From Thermohalobaculum sp039184865 (GTDB lineage Bacteria; Pseudomonadota; Alphaproteobacteria; Rhodobacterales; Rhodobacteraceae), in NCBI GenBank assembly GCA_039184865.1, contig JBCDAV010000011.1, forward strand, positions 103,214-167,213: DNA of 64,000 nucleotides. The letters are read 5' to 3'. Position 1 is the first letter of the stretch, and each line of letters starts with the position of its first letter. The position numbers and the translations under genes are program-made. A model generated the notes under the pieces. That model was given only the letters and a program-made list of their open reading frames with translations. It ran no database searches and had not been told where the DNA came from. Shown here piece by piece: positions 26,639 to 35,965 of the stretch.

Positions 26639-27564
26639 AGGTCGCGCTTCTTGCGGGCGGTGTAGGCGGTGCCAAGATGGCCGAGGGGTTTGCCGCGCTC
26701 GACGAGGTCGACCTCACGGTGATCGGCAATGTGGCGGATGACGATGATTTTCACGGGCTCTGGGTCTCTCCAGACATTGATACGCTCACCTACACGCTCG
26801 CCGGGTTGATCGACCGGGAGCAAGGCTGGGGCGTGGCTGACGAGGGGCGCCGTGCGCTTGAGGTGCTCGGGCAACTGGGGGCTGACACGTGGATGTTTCT
26901 GGGAGACCGGGACTTCGGCCTGCACATCTACCGGACAGAACGGCGTCGGCGCGGTGATCGGCCGACGCTGATCGCCGCGGACGTTGCGCGTGCCTTCGGG
27001 GTGACCTCGCAGATCGTCCTCCCCACCGATGAAGTGGTCCAGACGCGCGTGGACACCGCCCAAGGCTGGCTGAGATTTCAGGAATACTTTGTGAAGGAGA
27101 AATGCAGCCCCACGGTTCACGCCATCGAGTTTGTCGGCATTGAGCAGGCACGGCCGACGCCCGAGGCGCTCGCAGCTTTGGACGATGCGGATCTGATCGT
27201 CATTGCGCCATCGAACCCGTTGGTCAGCATTCGCCCCATCCTGGAGATTCCAGGCATCGCTGCTGCTGTAAGAGCTGCATCAGCCCCAGTCATTGCAGTC
27301 TCGCCCCTGATTGCCGGACGCGTGGTCAAAGGACCCGCGGACCGAATGATGGTCGCCCTCGGATATCATGCCGACGTTGTCGGGATCGCCGAGATCTACG
27401 CAGACTTGGCAAACACGTTGGTCATCGACACCGCTGATGCCGGATTGTCGGAGGAAGTCCGCGCGGTCGGTCCAACGCCGCATACCACCGAGATATATAT
27501 GCGGGACCTGGACTCCAAAGCGCGCCTTGCGCGTGAGATCGTTAGCCTTGGGGACATCGCATGA
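26635..27564 (+). CDS. cofD: 2-phospho-L-lactate transferase, CofD
   Basis: 309-aa enzyme that joins FO to the phospho-hydroxyacid moiety delivered by CofC, giving F420-0 or its dehydro/3PG form. The N-terminal GGVGGAKMAEGF nucleotide-binding loop, NVADDDDFHGLWVSPDIDT and APSNPLVSIRPIL are typical of CofD/FbiA. GTG 26635 overlaps the cofH stop (GTGA). The next gene, cofC, starts within its stop codon. Confidence 0.95.
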   Translation: MKVALLAGGVGGAKMAEGFAALDEVDLTVIGNVADDDDFHGLWVSPDIDTLTYTLAGLIDREQGWGVADEGRRALEVLGQLGADTWMFLGDRDFGLHIYRTERRRRGDRPTLIAADVARAFGVTSQIVLPTDEVVQTRVDTAQGWLRFQEYFVKEKCSPTVHAIEFVGIEQARPTPEALAALDDADLIVIAPSNPLVSIRPILEIPGIAAAVRAASAPVIAVSPLIAGRVVKGPADRMMVALGYHADVVGIAEIYADLANTLVIDTADAGLSEEVRAVGPTPHTTEIYMRDLDSKARLAREIVSLGDIA

Positions 27565-28178
27565 GCCGTTGCCTCGTTGTCGTGCCCATGAAAGACCCGG
27601 CGCGGTCGAAGACCCGACTGCGTGTTGCAATGAGCTGCGCGCCAAGGGCTGCGGTGGCGCGGCGCTTACTCCGCCGGACGCTTGATCTGATGCTGCCACT
27701 GCGCGACGCCTCGGTTTGCGATCTGGCAGTCGTGACGGTCAGCGCCGAGGTCAAGGCGCAGGCTCGCGAACGTTCTATACCAGTGATCGAAGAGGGTTCT
27801 GAAGACGGGCTGAACATGGCTGTCGGTACCGCCGCAACTTATGCCTGCAGGCAGGGCTACGATGCTCTCTGTGTGTTGCCTGCCGATCTGGTCGCCCCCG
27901 ATCCTGAGGACATCCGGAGTCTGATCGAACATCGGGCACCGAACACGGTGACAGTCTGCCCATCCGTCGACATGGGAACCAATGCTCTTGTTGTCTCCCC
28001 GCCCGACGGGATCGACTTCTGCTACGGCCCTTGCTCGGCGCAGAAGCACGTGGCTGCTGCGCATGCTGCGGGCTATTCGGCGCGCATGATTCCTCTGGAA
28101 AGCCTGCGGCACGATCTCGACACAGCGGATCACTTGTCTCGCGCGACGGCGCTTGTGCCGGAGCTCGTGGCGCTATGA
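27561..28178 (+). CDS. cofC: phospho-lactate/phosphoglycerate guanylyltransferase, CofC
   Basis: 205-aa nucleotidyltransferase that activates 2-phospholactate, phosphoenolpyruvate or 3-phosphoglycerate with GTP for F420 synthesis. VVPMKDPARSKTRL at the N-terminus is the GTP-binding signature, and CVLPADLVAPDP carries the metal-binding Asp. In another proteobacterium (Paraburkholderia rhizoxinica) the enzyme uses 3-phosphoglycerate, so the substrate here must be regarded as open. Overlaps both neighbours by four bases. Confidence 0.92.
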   Translation: MSRCLVVVPMKDPARSKTRLRVAMSCAPRAAVARRLLRRTLDLMLPLRDASVCDLAVVTVSAEVKAQARERSIPVIEEGSEDGLNMAVGTAATYACRQGYDALCVLPADLVAPDPEDIRSLIEHRAPNTVTVCPSVDMGTNALVVSPPDGIDFCYGPCSAQKHVAAAHAAGYSARMIPLESLRHDLDTADHLSRATALVPELVAL

Positions 28179-28939
28179 CGCTGAGCCTGTCAGCCGTGCC
28201 CGGTGTCCCGAACATTGTGCCGGGTGATGACCTGTCTGCGATCCTGATCCGTGCCTTGGAAAAGATTGGGGGAGCACAGCCCGGCGACATTCTGTGCATT
28301 GCACACAAGCCGGTCTCCAAAGCCGAGGGCAGCGTCGTTCACCTCGCGAACGTCACTCCGACAGCGAAAGCGAAGGAGATGGCTGAAGCGCTGAACAAGG
28401 ACCCGCGCAAGGTCGAGGTGGTTCTCGGGCAGAGCAAGCGGGTGGTTCGTGCGTTCAAACGCACCACGCAGAACGAAGGCACGATGATCTGCGAGCACCG
28501 TCTGGGCTACATCTCGGCCAATGCCGGGGTGGACGAGTCGAACAGCGAACCCGGAACGGTGATAACCCTTCCAGATGACCCGGATGCGAGCGCGCATCGT
28601 CTGGGAGTCGCATTGGAGGAAGCCTTTGGAGGACCGATCGGCGTGGTGATCACCGACACGTTCGGGCGTCCGTGGCGGCTCGGTCAGGTGAACGTTGCGA
28701 TCGGTCTCTACAAGGTGCCCGCTAAAATCTCCGACGTCGGGACCGATGACGCCTGGGGTCGGCTGCTTTCTGTCACGGAACCGGCTCTTTCGGATGAACT
28801 GGCGGCCGCATCCGGCCTCGTGGTTGCAAAGGCGGCGAAAACACCACTCGTGCTGGTGCGCGGGCTGGACTGGACGCCCGATCCTGAAGCCAGCGCCCGG
28901 CACATCCTACGATCTGCTCAGGAGGACATGTTCAGATGA
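28175..28939 (+). CDS. cofE: coenzyme F420-0:L-glutamate ligase, CofE
   Basis: 254-aa ligase that adds the gamma-linked glutamate tail to F420-0. Family segments are HKPVSKAEG, GYISANAGVDESN and ITDTFGRPWRLGQVNVAIG. The length matches stand-alone CofE; the FMN-reductase domain fused to it in actinobacterial FbiB is absent. ATG 28175 overlaps the cofC stop (ATGA); an earlier frame start at 28031 lies in cofC. The stop overlaps the next ATG by four bases. Confidence 0.94.
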   Translation: MTLSLSAVPGVPNIVPGDDLSAILIRALEKIGGAQPGDILCIAHKPVSKAEGSVVHLANVTPTAKAKEMAEALNKDPRKVEVVLGQSKRVVRAFKRTTQNEGTMICEHRLGYISANAGVDESNSEPGTVITLPDDPDASAHRLGVALEEAFGGPIGVVITDTFGRPWRLGQVNVAIGLYKVPAKISDVGTDDAWGRLLSVTEPALSDELAAASGLVVAKAAKTPLVLVRGLDWTPDPEASARHILRSAQEDMFR

Positions 28940-29604
28940 CCATAGCCATCGTTGGCGGAACCGGTCCGCAGGGCCAGGGCCTCGCGCTTCGATTTGCTCG
29001 CGCGGGGGTGCCGGTGGTGATCGGATCCCGCGATGCGTCCCGCGCCGCTGAAATTGCGGAGACGCTCGTATCGAGACTTCCGGCAGAGAGCGGCTCGATC
29101 ACCGGTTTCGACAACGCGGAGGCCGTCGCGCAGGCCGAGGAGTTTGTCTTCCTCGCCGTTCCGTGGTCTGGCCACAACAAGACCCTGAACGAAATCAAGG
29201 ACGGACTTACCGGGAAGATACTGGTCGACATCGTTGTGCCTCTCGCCGAGGCCGACCCCAAGAAGGTCGACATGCCTCCCGAGGGATCGGCGACTGAAGC
29301 AGCGCAGGCGCTCGTCGGCGCCGATATTCCGGTTATCGGCGCGCTTCACAACGTGTCGGCTACTGTGCTCGACTCGCTGGAGAGCAACATCAACTGCGAT
29401 GTTCTCGTTTGCGGCAACAAGCTCGAACCGCGCAAGAAGGTAATGGCGCTGATCGAGCAGCTCGGGGTGACGGCCTATAACGCAGGCGATGCCCAGTCTG
29501 CGCGCTGCATCGAGGCGATCACGCCGATCCTGATCCGCATCAACGTATCCAAGGCGGTCCCCTTCAGCCACGCGGGAATCCGCATCTGGGCCCCAGAGCA
29601 CTAA
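28936..29604 (+). CDS. npdG: F420H2:NADP oxidoreductase (NPDG/Fno family)
   Basis: 222-aa enzyme with an N-terminal NADP Rossmann motif (IAIVGGTGPQGQGLALR) and the family segments IGSRDASRAAE and AVPWSGH. It moves hydride between NADPH and F420; in bacteria it normally recharges F420 with NADPH. Its place between the F420 biosynthesis genes and an F420-using oxidoreductase supports this direction. GCACTAACGGAGG follows, serving the next gene. Confidence 0.92.
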   Translation: MTIAIVGGTGPQGQGLALRFARAGVPVVIGSRDASRAAEIAETLVSRLPAESGSITGFDNAEAVAQAEEFVFLAVPWSGHNKTLNEIKDGLTGKILVDIVVPLAEADPKKVDMPPEGSATEAAQALVGADIPVIGALHNVSATVLDSLESNINCDVLVCGNKLEPRKKVMALIEQLGVTAYNAGDAQSARCIEAITPILIRINVSKAVPFSHAGIRIWAPEH

Positions 29605-29615
29605 CGGAGGAAATC

Positions 29616-30617
29616 ATGGAATTTGGCATCACCTTCAAAGGCTTCATGGAACCGGGCCGGGCTCGCAAACTCGTCAAACAGGCAGAGGACGCCGGTTTCA
29701 CCTATTGCTGGTTTTACGACAGCCACATCCTCTGGCGCGAAAGCTTTCCGGCCATGGCCATGTGCATGGAGCACACCGAACGGATGCGCTTCGGACCTTG
29801 CGTCACGAACCCCAACACCCGCGAATGGTCGGCGGCGGCGTCCCTTTTCGGATCGCTGGCGTTGCAGTCCGGAGGGCGCTTCGATATCGGCGTCGGACGC
29901 GGCGACAGTGCCGTGCGTGTGATGGGCCGCAAGCCCGCACTTCTCAAAAAAATGGATGAGTTCATCGACGTCGTGAAGGGTCTCGTGCGCGGAGAAGAGA
30001 GACAATACGGCGATGTCCCGAAGCCGATCCAGTTTCCCTGGGCGACGGGCTACGAACTGCCGGTCTGGGTCGCAGCCTACGGTCCGAAGGCCCTGAACTC
30101 TGCCGGGCGGATGGGTGATGGCCTGATCCTGCAGATCGCCGAACCCGTGATCTGCAAGTGGCTCGCGGATCAGGCGAAAGCCGCCGGGACCGAGAACGGC
30201 CGGGACATGTCAGGCTATCGCGTCATGTCGGCAGCCCCGGCTTTTTTCGGAACGCCCGAGGAATGCCGGGAAGCGACCCGCTGGTTCCCGGCGATGGTCG
30301 GCAACCATGTGGCCGACATTGTCGAAAAGTACGGCACCGATCGCGAGGACATTCCCGCCTCGCTCACGGCCTATGTGAAGGATCGGAAAGGGTATGACTA
30401 CTCGAAGCACGGCCAGAGCGATAATCCGTACCTCGACTTCATCACCGACGACATCATTGACAGTTTCAGTGTCCTCGGCACGCCCGAGCAACACATTGCG
30501 AAGCTGCACGAACTCAGGGCCGCCGGAGTAACGCAGTTCAACATCTATCTCGACAACGGCGACGAGGAGAACATCATCGCCACCTACGGCAACGAGATCA
30601 TTCCGAAGTTCGTCTGA
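29616..30617 (+). CDS. LLM-class F420-dependent oxidoreductase
   Basis: 333-aa luciferase-like TIM barrel, close to the Mer/F420-glucose-6-phosphate dehydrogenase side of the superfamily. Features are a short N-terminal strand (MEFGITFKGF), CWFYDSHI, GPCVTNPNTREWSAAAS and FDIGVGRGDSAVRVMG, the last forming the cofactor phosphate site. It resembles the F420-dependent family TIGR03842 (CPS_4043-like) of proteobacteria. GGAGG lies seven bases before ATG 29616. As the only F420 user in the operon it is the likely reason the operon is kept; its substrate is unknown. Confidence 0.88.
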   Translation: MEFGITFKGFMEPGRARKLVKQAEDAGFTYCWFYDSHILWRESFPAMAMCMEHTERMRFGPCVTNPNTREWSAAASLFGSLALQSGGRFDIGVGRGDSAVRVMGRKPALLKKMDEFIDVVKGLVRGEERQYGDVPKPIQFPWATGYELPVWVAAYGPKALNSAGRMGDGLILQIAEPVICKWLADQAKAAGTENGRDMSGYRVMSAAPAFFGTPEECREATRWFPAMVGNHVADIVEKYGTDREDIPASLTAYVKDRKGYDYSKHGQSDNPYLDFITDDIIDSFSVLGTPEQHIAKLHELRAAGVTQFNIYLDNGDEENIIATYGNEIIPKFV

Positions 30618-30884
30618 GGAGCGGTCGACGCCCGAGAATGGATTGGGCTCGATTGATCGCAAGACGTCGATTTGCGTTTCGGATAGATGTCAGTGGCGTA
30701 GATGAGATCCGCCGCGGTCCCGTCCAACACCCCTGGGCGCAGCTTTGGTTGGCGCCGCCTTCAGCCGTTTCCTCGGTTAGCAAGCGACTGCTGAGTCTGC
30801 TGCGTTTACGAAGCAAACACCATGTTTGAGCATACTGGCCGAGTTTAAGCGTATGTGGGGCTTGGTGTCCTCACGGAGGACGCC

Positions 30885-33353
30885 GTGGCGACGGTCAACG
30901 GAAGTGGTAGCGACGACTTCGTCCAAGGCACCGATGATGCGGGCGGCGACCACATCTATGCCGGTAGCGGTGACGACAATGTCGAGGGCCGCAACGGCGA
31001 CGACACCATCTACGGCGGTTCCGGCGATGACATGCTGCTCGGCTACGACGGTTCAGCGGCATCAACAGGGAGCACCGTTGTCGGCGACGACGATGGTTCC
31101 TCGGACACACTCTACGGAGAATCGGGCAATGACACGCTTGCAGGTGGGCTAGGCGACGACAGCCTCTATGGCGGTTCGGGCGATGACAGCGCCTTTGGCG
31201 GCGATGGAAACGATGACGTCCAGGGCGGATTGGGCGACGATCTCCTCTATGGCGGAGACGGAAACGACACGGTCGGCGCGGGCGGGGACAATCAGGGCGC
31301 TGATATCATGTACGGTGGTTCAGGGGCCGACGATGTCCGCGGCGGCACCGGGAATGACACCATCTATGGGGGGGACGGCGACGACTACCTGAGGGGAAGC
31401 GGCGATGACGACGCCGTCTACGGCGGCAACGGCTCCGACACAATTGTTGCCTCGAACAGCAGCGAGGACGACATCGTCTTCGGCGGCGAGGGCGGAACGG
31501 ATCTCGATCTCCTGAGCATCCTTGGCAGCGAAGGCGTGGACGTATTGCTGACCGGGGATGAGGCGGGCACGGTCGACTATGAGACCACGTCAACCTCAAG
31601 CGTGATCTTCTCCGAGATTGAAGCGTTTAGTCTCACGAGCGTCGCCGACACCTTCGACGGTACAGCGTCTGCCGCGGATCAGACCGTCGACGCGAATGAG
31701 GGTAACGACTCGCTCGCGGGCGGCAGCGGGGACGACTTGCTTTACGGAGGAAGCGGCGAAGACCTGATCTATGGCGGCAACGGCGCGGATACGTTCTATG
31801 GTGGTGACGGTGACGACACCCTGATCGGTCAAGGTGGCAGCGGGGAGGATGACACGCTCTTCGGTGGGGCCGGCAACGACACCATCGAATACCACAAGGA
31901 GACCGACAGCATCGACGGCGGCAGCGGCGACGATCGGATCGTCAACGTCAACGCCACGTCGAACGATGTCACGACGATCAGCGGCGGCATTGGAACGGAC
32001 ACCTTCGTGCTGGACACGACACAGGGCGGGACGTTCACGTCAAGCCACACCGTGGATTTGAGCGCCGGAGAACTGCAGTTCAGCGGTTTCGTCCGTGATG
32101 TGCTGGCGGATATCGAAAACATCGAACTGATCGAGACGGCAGCCGGTGCCCGGGGCGATGCCAACGCAAACACGATCACCGCGACCGGCAGTTTTGCAAA
32201 CTCCCTCAGCGGCGAGGGGGGCGACGACGTCATCTATGCGGGCGCCGGCGACGATGTTCTGGATGGTGGCGGGGGCGATGACGTGCTGGACGGTGGTGCG
32301 GGCAACGACACGTTCGCGGGCGGCACCGGCAACGACACGCTCACCGGGGGGGCCGGCAACGATGTTTTCGAGCTGTCCTCGGGCGGTGGCGACGATCTGA
32401 TCACCGATTTCGCAACAGGCGACCAGATCGATGTCTCGGCGCTCTCGGACGTGGGCAACGTGCTTACCGATCAAGACGGCACAGTCACCGCCGACGAGAT
32501 CACGATTACCGGGGGTGGCGGCTCGGACCAGATCCTGACCTTCCCGAACGGCGAGACACTCACCGTCCCCGACGGTACTGTCGATACTTCGACGCAGGCC
32601 ACGCAGTTCGCTTCGCTGGTCTCTTTGGGTGTGCCGGCCTGTTTCGCGCCCGGTACACTCATTCTGACCGAATTCGGTGACAGGCCGGTCGAGGACCTTT
32701 GGCCAGGAGATCGCATCTTCACCGCCGACAATGGCTTGCAGACCCTGCGCTGGATCGGACGGCGCGACGTTGACTTCTCCTGCGGAGCCAACGCGCGTGG
32801 AGAAAAGGACAAGCCGGTCGAAATCAAGTCCGGTGCTCTAGGTGGGGGTCTCCCGCGGCGCAATCTGGTCGTCTCTCCGCAGCACCGCATGGTACTCGGC
32901 GGGGCCGTCGTGCGCGCGATGTTCGGGGATGGAGAGGTCCTGGCGCTCGCCAAGGGCCTGACCGGGAGCGATCGCGTCCGGATCATGAAGGGGCGACGCA
33001 ATGCCACCTATTACTCGCTGCTCTTCGACCGTCATGAAATCATCTACGCCGAAGGTGCGCCCAGCGAAAGTTTCCGACCCGGCCCGGTCGCGCTCAGGGA
33101 ATTCGCGCCAGAGCATCGTGAGCAGATCTACGCGATCTACCGACGCCTACGTGACGAGCCAATCCAGGGGCTGGGGCCCCCGGCAAGAAAGATCCTCTCG
33201 CGACAGGAGACGGAAGATCTGGTGCGCACCCGGGCCACATCGCATATCTCGGAGTTGGAGATCGCGCGCCGAGACCGTGAGTTTGCGAAATGGGATGTGG
33301 ACTGTGTGGACGAATGTACAGTCGCCAATCCGGCCGTTCGTTCCTCGCGTTAG
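30885..33353 (+). CDS. RTX repeat protein with C-terminal Hint domain (second paralogue)
   Basis: 822-aa predicted secreted protein. GTG 30885 is chosen because GGAGGA lies 4 bases upstream and the resulting N-terminus (ATVNGSGSDDF) matches the paralogue at 17040-20108. RTX units cover about residues 15-190, 270-345 and 440-500. Between them is a beta-rich segment with SEIEAFSLTSVADTFDG and DTFVLDTTQG. The Hint domain starts at CFAPGTLILTE (about residue 586) and includes SPQHRMVLG; about 125 further residues end in a charged tail. Expected to leave the cell by type I secretion, with Hint-dependent self-processing possible. Confidence 0.88.
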   Translation: MATVNGSGSDDFVQGTDDAGGDHIYAGSGDDNVEGRNGDDTIYGGSGDDMLLGYDGSAASTGSTVVGDDDGSSDTLYGESGNDTLAGGLGDDSLYGGSGDDSAFGGDGNDDVQGGLGDDLLYGGDGNDTVGAGGDNQGADIMYGGSGADDVRGGTGNDTIYGGDGDDYLRGSGDDDAVYGGNGSDTIVASNSSEDDIVFGGEGGTDLDLLSILGSEGVDVLLTGDEAGTVDYETTSTSSVIFSEIEAFSLTSVADTFDGTASAADQTVDANEGNDSLAGGSGDDLLYGGSGEDLIYGGNGADTFYGGDGDDTLIGQGGSGEDDTLFGGAGNDTIEYHKETDSIDGGSGDDRIVNVNATSNDVTTISGGIGTDTFVLDTTQGGTFTSSHTVDLSAGELQFSGFVRDVLADIENIELIETAAGARGDANANTITATGSFANSLSGEGGDDVIYAGAGDDVLDGGGGDDVLDGGAGNDTFAGGTGNDTLTGGAGNDVFELSSGGGDDLITDFATGDQIDVSALSDVGNVLTDQDGTVTADEITITGGGGSDQILTFPNGETLTVPDGTVDTSTQATQFASLVSLGVPACFAPGTLILTEFGDRPVEDLWPGDRIFTADNGLQTLRWIGRRDVDFSCGANARGEKDKPVEIKSGALGGGLPRRNLVVSPQHRMVLGGAVVRAMFGDGEVLALAKGLTGSDRVRIMKGRRNATYYSLLFDRHEIIYAEGAPSESFRPGPVALREFAPEHREQIYAIYRRLRDEPIQGLGPPARKILSRQETEDLVRTRATSHISELEIARRDREFAKWDVDCVDECTVANPAVRSSR
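30930..31450 (+). repeat. RTX nonapeptide repeats, N-terminal block of second RTX-Hint gene
   Basis: In-phase units encoding GGxGDDxLYGG-type nonapeptides; smaller blocks of the same kind recur at about 31690-31890 and 32215-32375. Confidence 0.8.
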
Positions 33354-33383
33354 TCTGTTGGACGGGCGCAAATCCGCCAAGTG

Positions 33384-33402
33384 AAAGGCGGAAGGCGCCT
33401 TT
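33384..33402 (+). terminator. weak hairpin between convergent genes
   Basis: AAAGGC and GCCTTT pair around a 7-base loop 31 bases after the RTX-Hint stop, ending in TTTGTT. The rest of the 33354-33562 gap shows nothing clear. Confidence 0.35.
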
Positions 33403-33562
33403 GTTGGGGTTACGCAAGCCCCGAGGTTCCTTCGCTGGATTGGCGCCTAATCTCGGCTCCAATCAGAGTCCTGATTCAAACTACTCTGTCTGAGATGCGA
33501 CAACCGTAATCGTGATGTTTCAGGATCCTTGCTGGCGGATGATACTCAAAGCTTCGTACCTC

Positions 33563-35956
33563 CTAAAACTTGACTGCCGCATCCACGCGTTCGCCAGCGA
33601 CTTCAAGCTCATACCTGCCTGAGAGCACGTAATCTCGGTCGATCGTGGTATTGCTTCGGACGTAACCAAGGCCGATCGACTTGCCCAACGTGTGTCCGTA
33701 CCCGGCCGACGTGAGGTAGCCACATCGCTCTCCATTTCGGTAGATGGTCTCGCGCCCGAACAGGATTGTCTCGGCATCGGTCGTGAACGTCGCCATGATC
33801 TTCCGAACGCCGTTCTCGCGCTGTTCCGCGACGGCGCTTCTGCCCTTGAAAGGGATGTTGGAAGCCATCTTGACGGTCCAGCCAAGGCCCGCCTCGTCCG
33901 GCGTATGATCCGGCCCGATATCCGAACCCCAAGCACGGTAGCCCTTTTCCAGTCGCAGCGTCTCTATGGCCCGGTATCCAGCGTTGCGCAGTCCGCGCGG
34001 CGCGCCCGCTTCGTGCAGAGCGTCATAAACCGTCTGCGCATATTCGACCGGCAAGTGCAGTTCCCACCCCAATTCACCGACATAACTGATCCGCATCGCC
34101 AGGACCGGACAGCCTGCGATACCCACCCTATGAGCGCGTCCGAATGGTTGAGCGGCGTTGGAGACATCATCGCGCGTGACGGCCTGCAGGATCTCGCGCG
34201 ACTTCGGGCCGAACAGCGACAAGACTGCATTCGCCGAGGTCACATCGACGAGTTGCACGTTCATTCCTTCGGGAATGTTCCCGCGGATCCAGTGGAAGTC
34301 ATGGGTCGCGAAGCCGGTCCCGGTTACGATGTAGTAGCTATCGATGCTCGTGCGCGTGCAGACCAGATCGCACTCGATTCCTCCGCGGTCGTTCAGCATC
34401 TGGGTATAGACGATCGACCCGATTGGTCGGTCGACCCGGTTGGCGGCAATCCATTGCAGTGCTGCCTCGGCGTCCGGGCCGGTCAGTACATACTTTGCAA
34501 AAGACGTCTGGTCGAACAACGCGGCCGCTTCCCGCGCAGCTTTGTGCTCGCGTCCGACCGGCTCGTGCCAATTGGGTCGCTGAAAGGTGTAACGATCGCG
34601 CCGCTCTTCTTCCGGCTCTGCGAACCAGTTCGGCCGCTCCCACCCCAGCTTCTCTCCGAAAACCGCTCCGGCATTTTTCAGGGACTGATATAGCGGCGAG
34701 CGGCGGCAGGGCCGCCCGCTTGAATGCTCCTCGGACGGCCACGCCATGGTGTAGTGCTTGCCGTAAGCTTCGAGCGTGCGGGTCCGCACCCAGCTCGTGT
34801 CGCCGTGCGGGTTCCCAAACCGCCGAATATCGACGGGCCACAAGTCGAATGGCGCTTCGCCGTGCGCCACCCATTCCGCGAGCGCCATCCCCGCGCCGCC
34901 GCCCGAGGCGATACCAAACGCGTTGAACCCGGCTCCGACAAAGAGGTTGGGCATCTCCGGCGCCTCGCCGAGAATGAAGTTGCCATCGGGTGTGAAGCTC
35001 TCCGGTCCGTTGACCAGTTGCTTGATCCCTGCCTCCTGCAACTTCGGCACGCGCGGCAGAGCGAGTTCAGTGAGTTGCTCGAAGTGCTCGAAATTCGAGG
35101 GGAGAAGCTGGAAATCGAACGGGTCGGGAATGCCGTCGACGGCCCATGGGATACCGTTTGGCTCGTAGCCTCCCATGATCAGGCCACCGACCTCTTCCTT
35201 GTAATAGGTTAGCCGGTCCGGGTCGCGCAGAGTCGGCAGGTTTGAGGGAACGCCAAAAGGCTCGGTGACCATGTATTGGTGCTCGACCGAGACCAGCGGG
35301 ACCGTGACGCCGACGGTTGCCGCCAGTGCCCGTGTCCATTGTCCGCAACAGAGCACCAGTTTTTCGCAGGCGATGTCACCCTCGGGCGTGCGCACGCCGA
35401 ACAACCGGCCCTTTTCGACGAGGATCTCGGTCACGGGGCAGTTTTCGACCAGAAGTGCTCCGTTGTTCCGCGCGCCACGCGCCAATGCCTGAGTGATGTC
35501 GGATGGGCTTGCCTGTCCGTCCGTCGGCAGGAAGGCCGCGCCGACCACGTCGCCGATATCCATCAGTGGCCAGAGGTCCTGAGCCTCCTGCGGCGTCAGG
35601 AGTTGCATGTCGAGGCCGAAGGAATGGGCGGTGGTTGCCTGGCGTCTGACCTCGGTCCAGCGCTCCTCGTTGCAGGCCAGCCGCAAGCCACCATTGCGCT
35701 TCCAACCGGTCGCGAGGCCCGTTTCTTCCTCGAGGCGATCGTAAAGTTCGATCGAATAGCCGAGAAGTTGCGTAACGTTTGCGCTTGAGCGCAACTGGCC
35801 GACGAGGCCCGCCGCGTGCCAAGTCGATCCTGAGGTCAGTCCGGCCTTTTCGAGCAGCAATACCTCCTGGTCCAGCCGGGCAAGATGGTACGCGGTAGAG
35901 CATCCAATGATGCCCCCGCCGATCACGATGATCTTTGAAGAGTTGGGCAAGGTCAT
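33563..35956 (-). CDS. dimethylglycine/sarcosine-dehydrogenase-like FAD-GcvT fusion
   Basis: 797-aa flavoprotein. The N-terminal half is a DAO-type FAD domain (VIGGGIIGCSTAYHLA); SGSTWHAAG carries His47 at the place where the flavin is covalently bound in dimethylglycine and sarcosine dehydrogenases. The C-terminal half (about 430-797) is a GcvT/aminomethyltransferase domain (GYRAIETLRLEKGYRAWGSD) that would pass the C1 unit to tetrahydrofolate. It should oxidatively demethylate an N-methyl amine. ATG 35956 gives the family N-terminus; GTG 35965, directly after the kinase stop, is the alternative. Last gene of the TAXI operon. Confidence 0.88.
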   Translation of the reverse strand: MTLPNSSKIIVIGGGIIGCSTAYHLARLDQEVLLLEKAGLTSGSTWHAAGLVGQLRSSANVTQLLGYSIELYDRLEEETGLATGWKRNGGLRLACNEERWTEVRRQATTAHSFGLDMQLLTPQEAQDLWPLMDIGDVVGAAFLPTDGQASPSDITQALARGARNNGALLVENCPVTEILVEKGRLFGVRTPEGDIACEKLVLCCGQWTRALAATVGVTVPLVSVEHQYMVTEPFGVPSNLPTLRDPDRLTYYKEEVGGLIMGGYEPNGIPWAVDGIPDPFDFQLLPSNFEHFEQLTELALPRVPKLQEAGIKQLVNGPESFTPDGNFILGEAPEMPNLFVGAGFNAFGIASGGGAGMALAEWVAHGEAPFDLWPVDIRRFGNPHGDTSWVRTRTLEAYGKHYTMAWPSEEHSSGRPCRRSPLYQSLKNAGAVFGEKLGWERPNWFAEPEEERRDRYTFQRPNWHEPVGREHKAAREAAALFDQTSFAKYVLTGPDAEAALQWIAANRVDRPIGSIVYTQMLNDRGGIECDLVCTRTSIDSYYIVTGTGFATHDFHWIRGNIPEGMNVQLVDVTSANAVLSLFGPKSREILQAVTRDDVSNAAQPFGRAHRVGIAGCPVLAMRISYVGELGWELHLPVEYAQTVYDALHEAGAPRGLRNAGYRAIETLRLEKGYRAWGSDIGPDHTPDEAGLGWTVKMASNIPFKGRSAVAEQRENGVRKIMATFTTDAETILFGRETIYRNGERCGYLTSAGYGHTLGKSIGLGYVRSNTTIDRDYVLSGRYELEVAGERVDAAVKF

Positions 35957-35965
35957 CCCGAGCAC

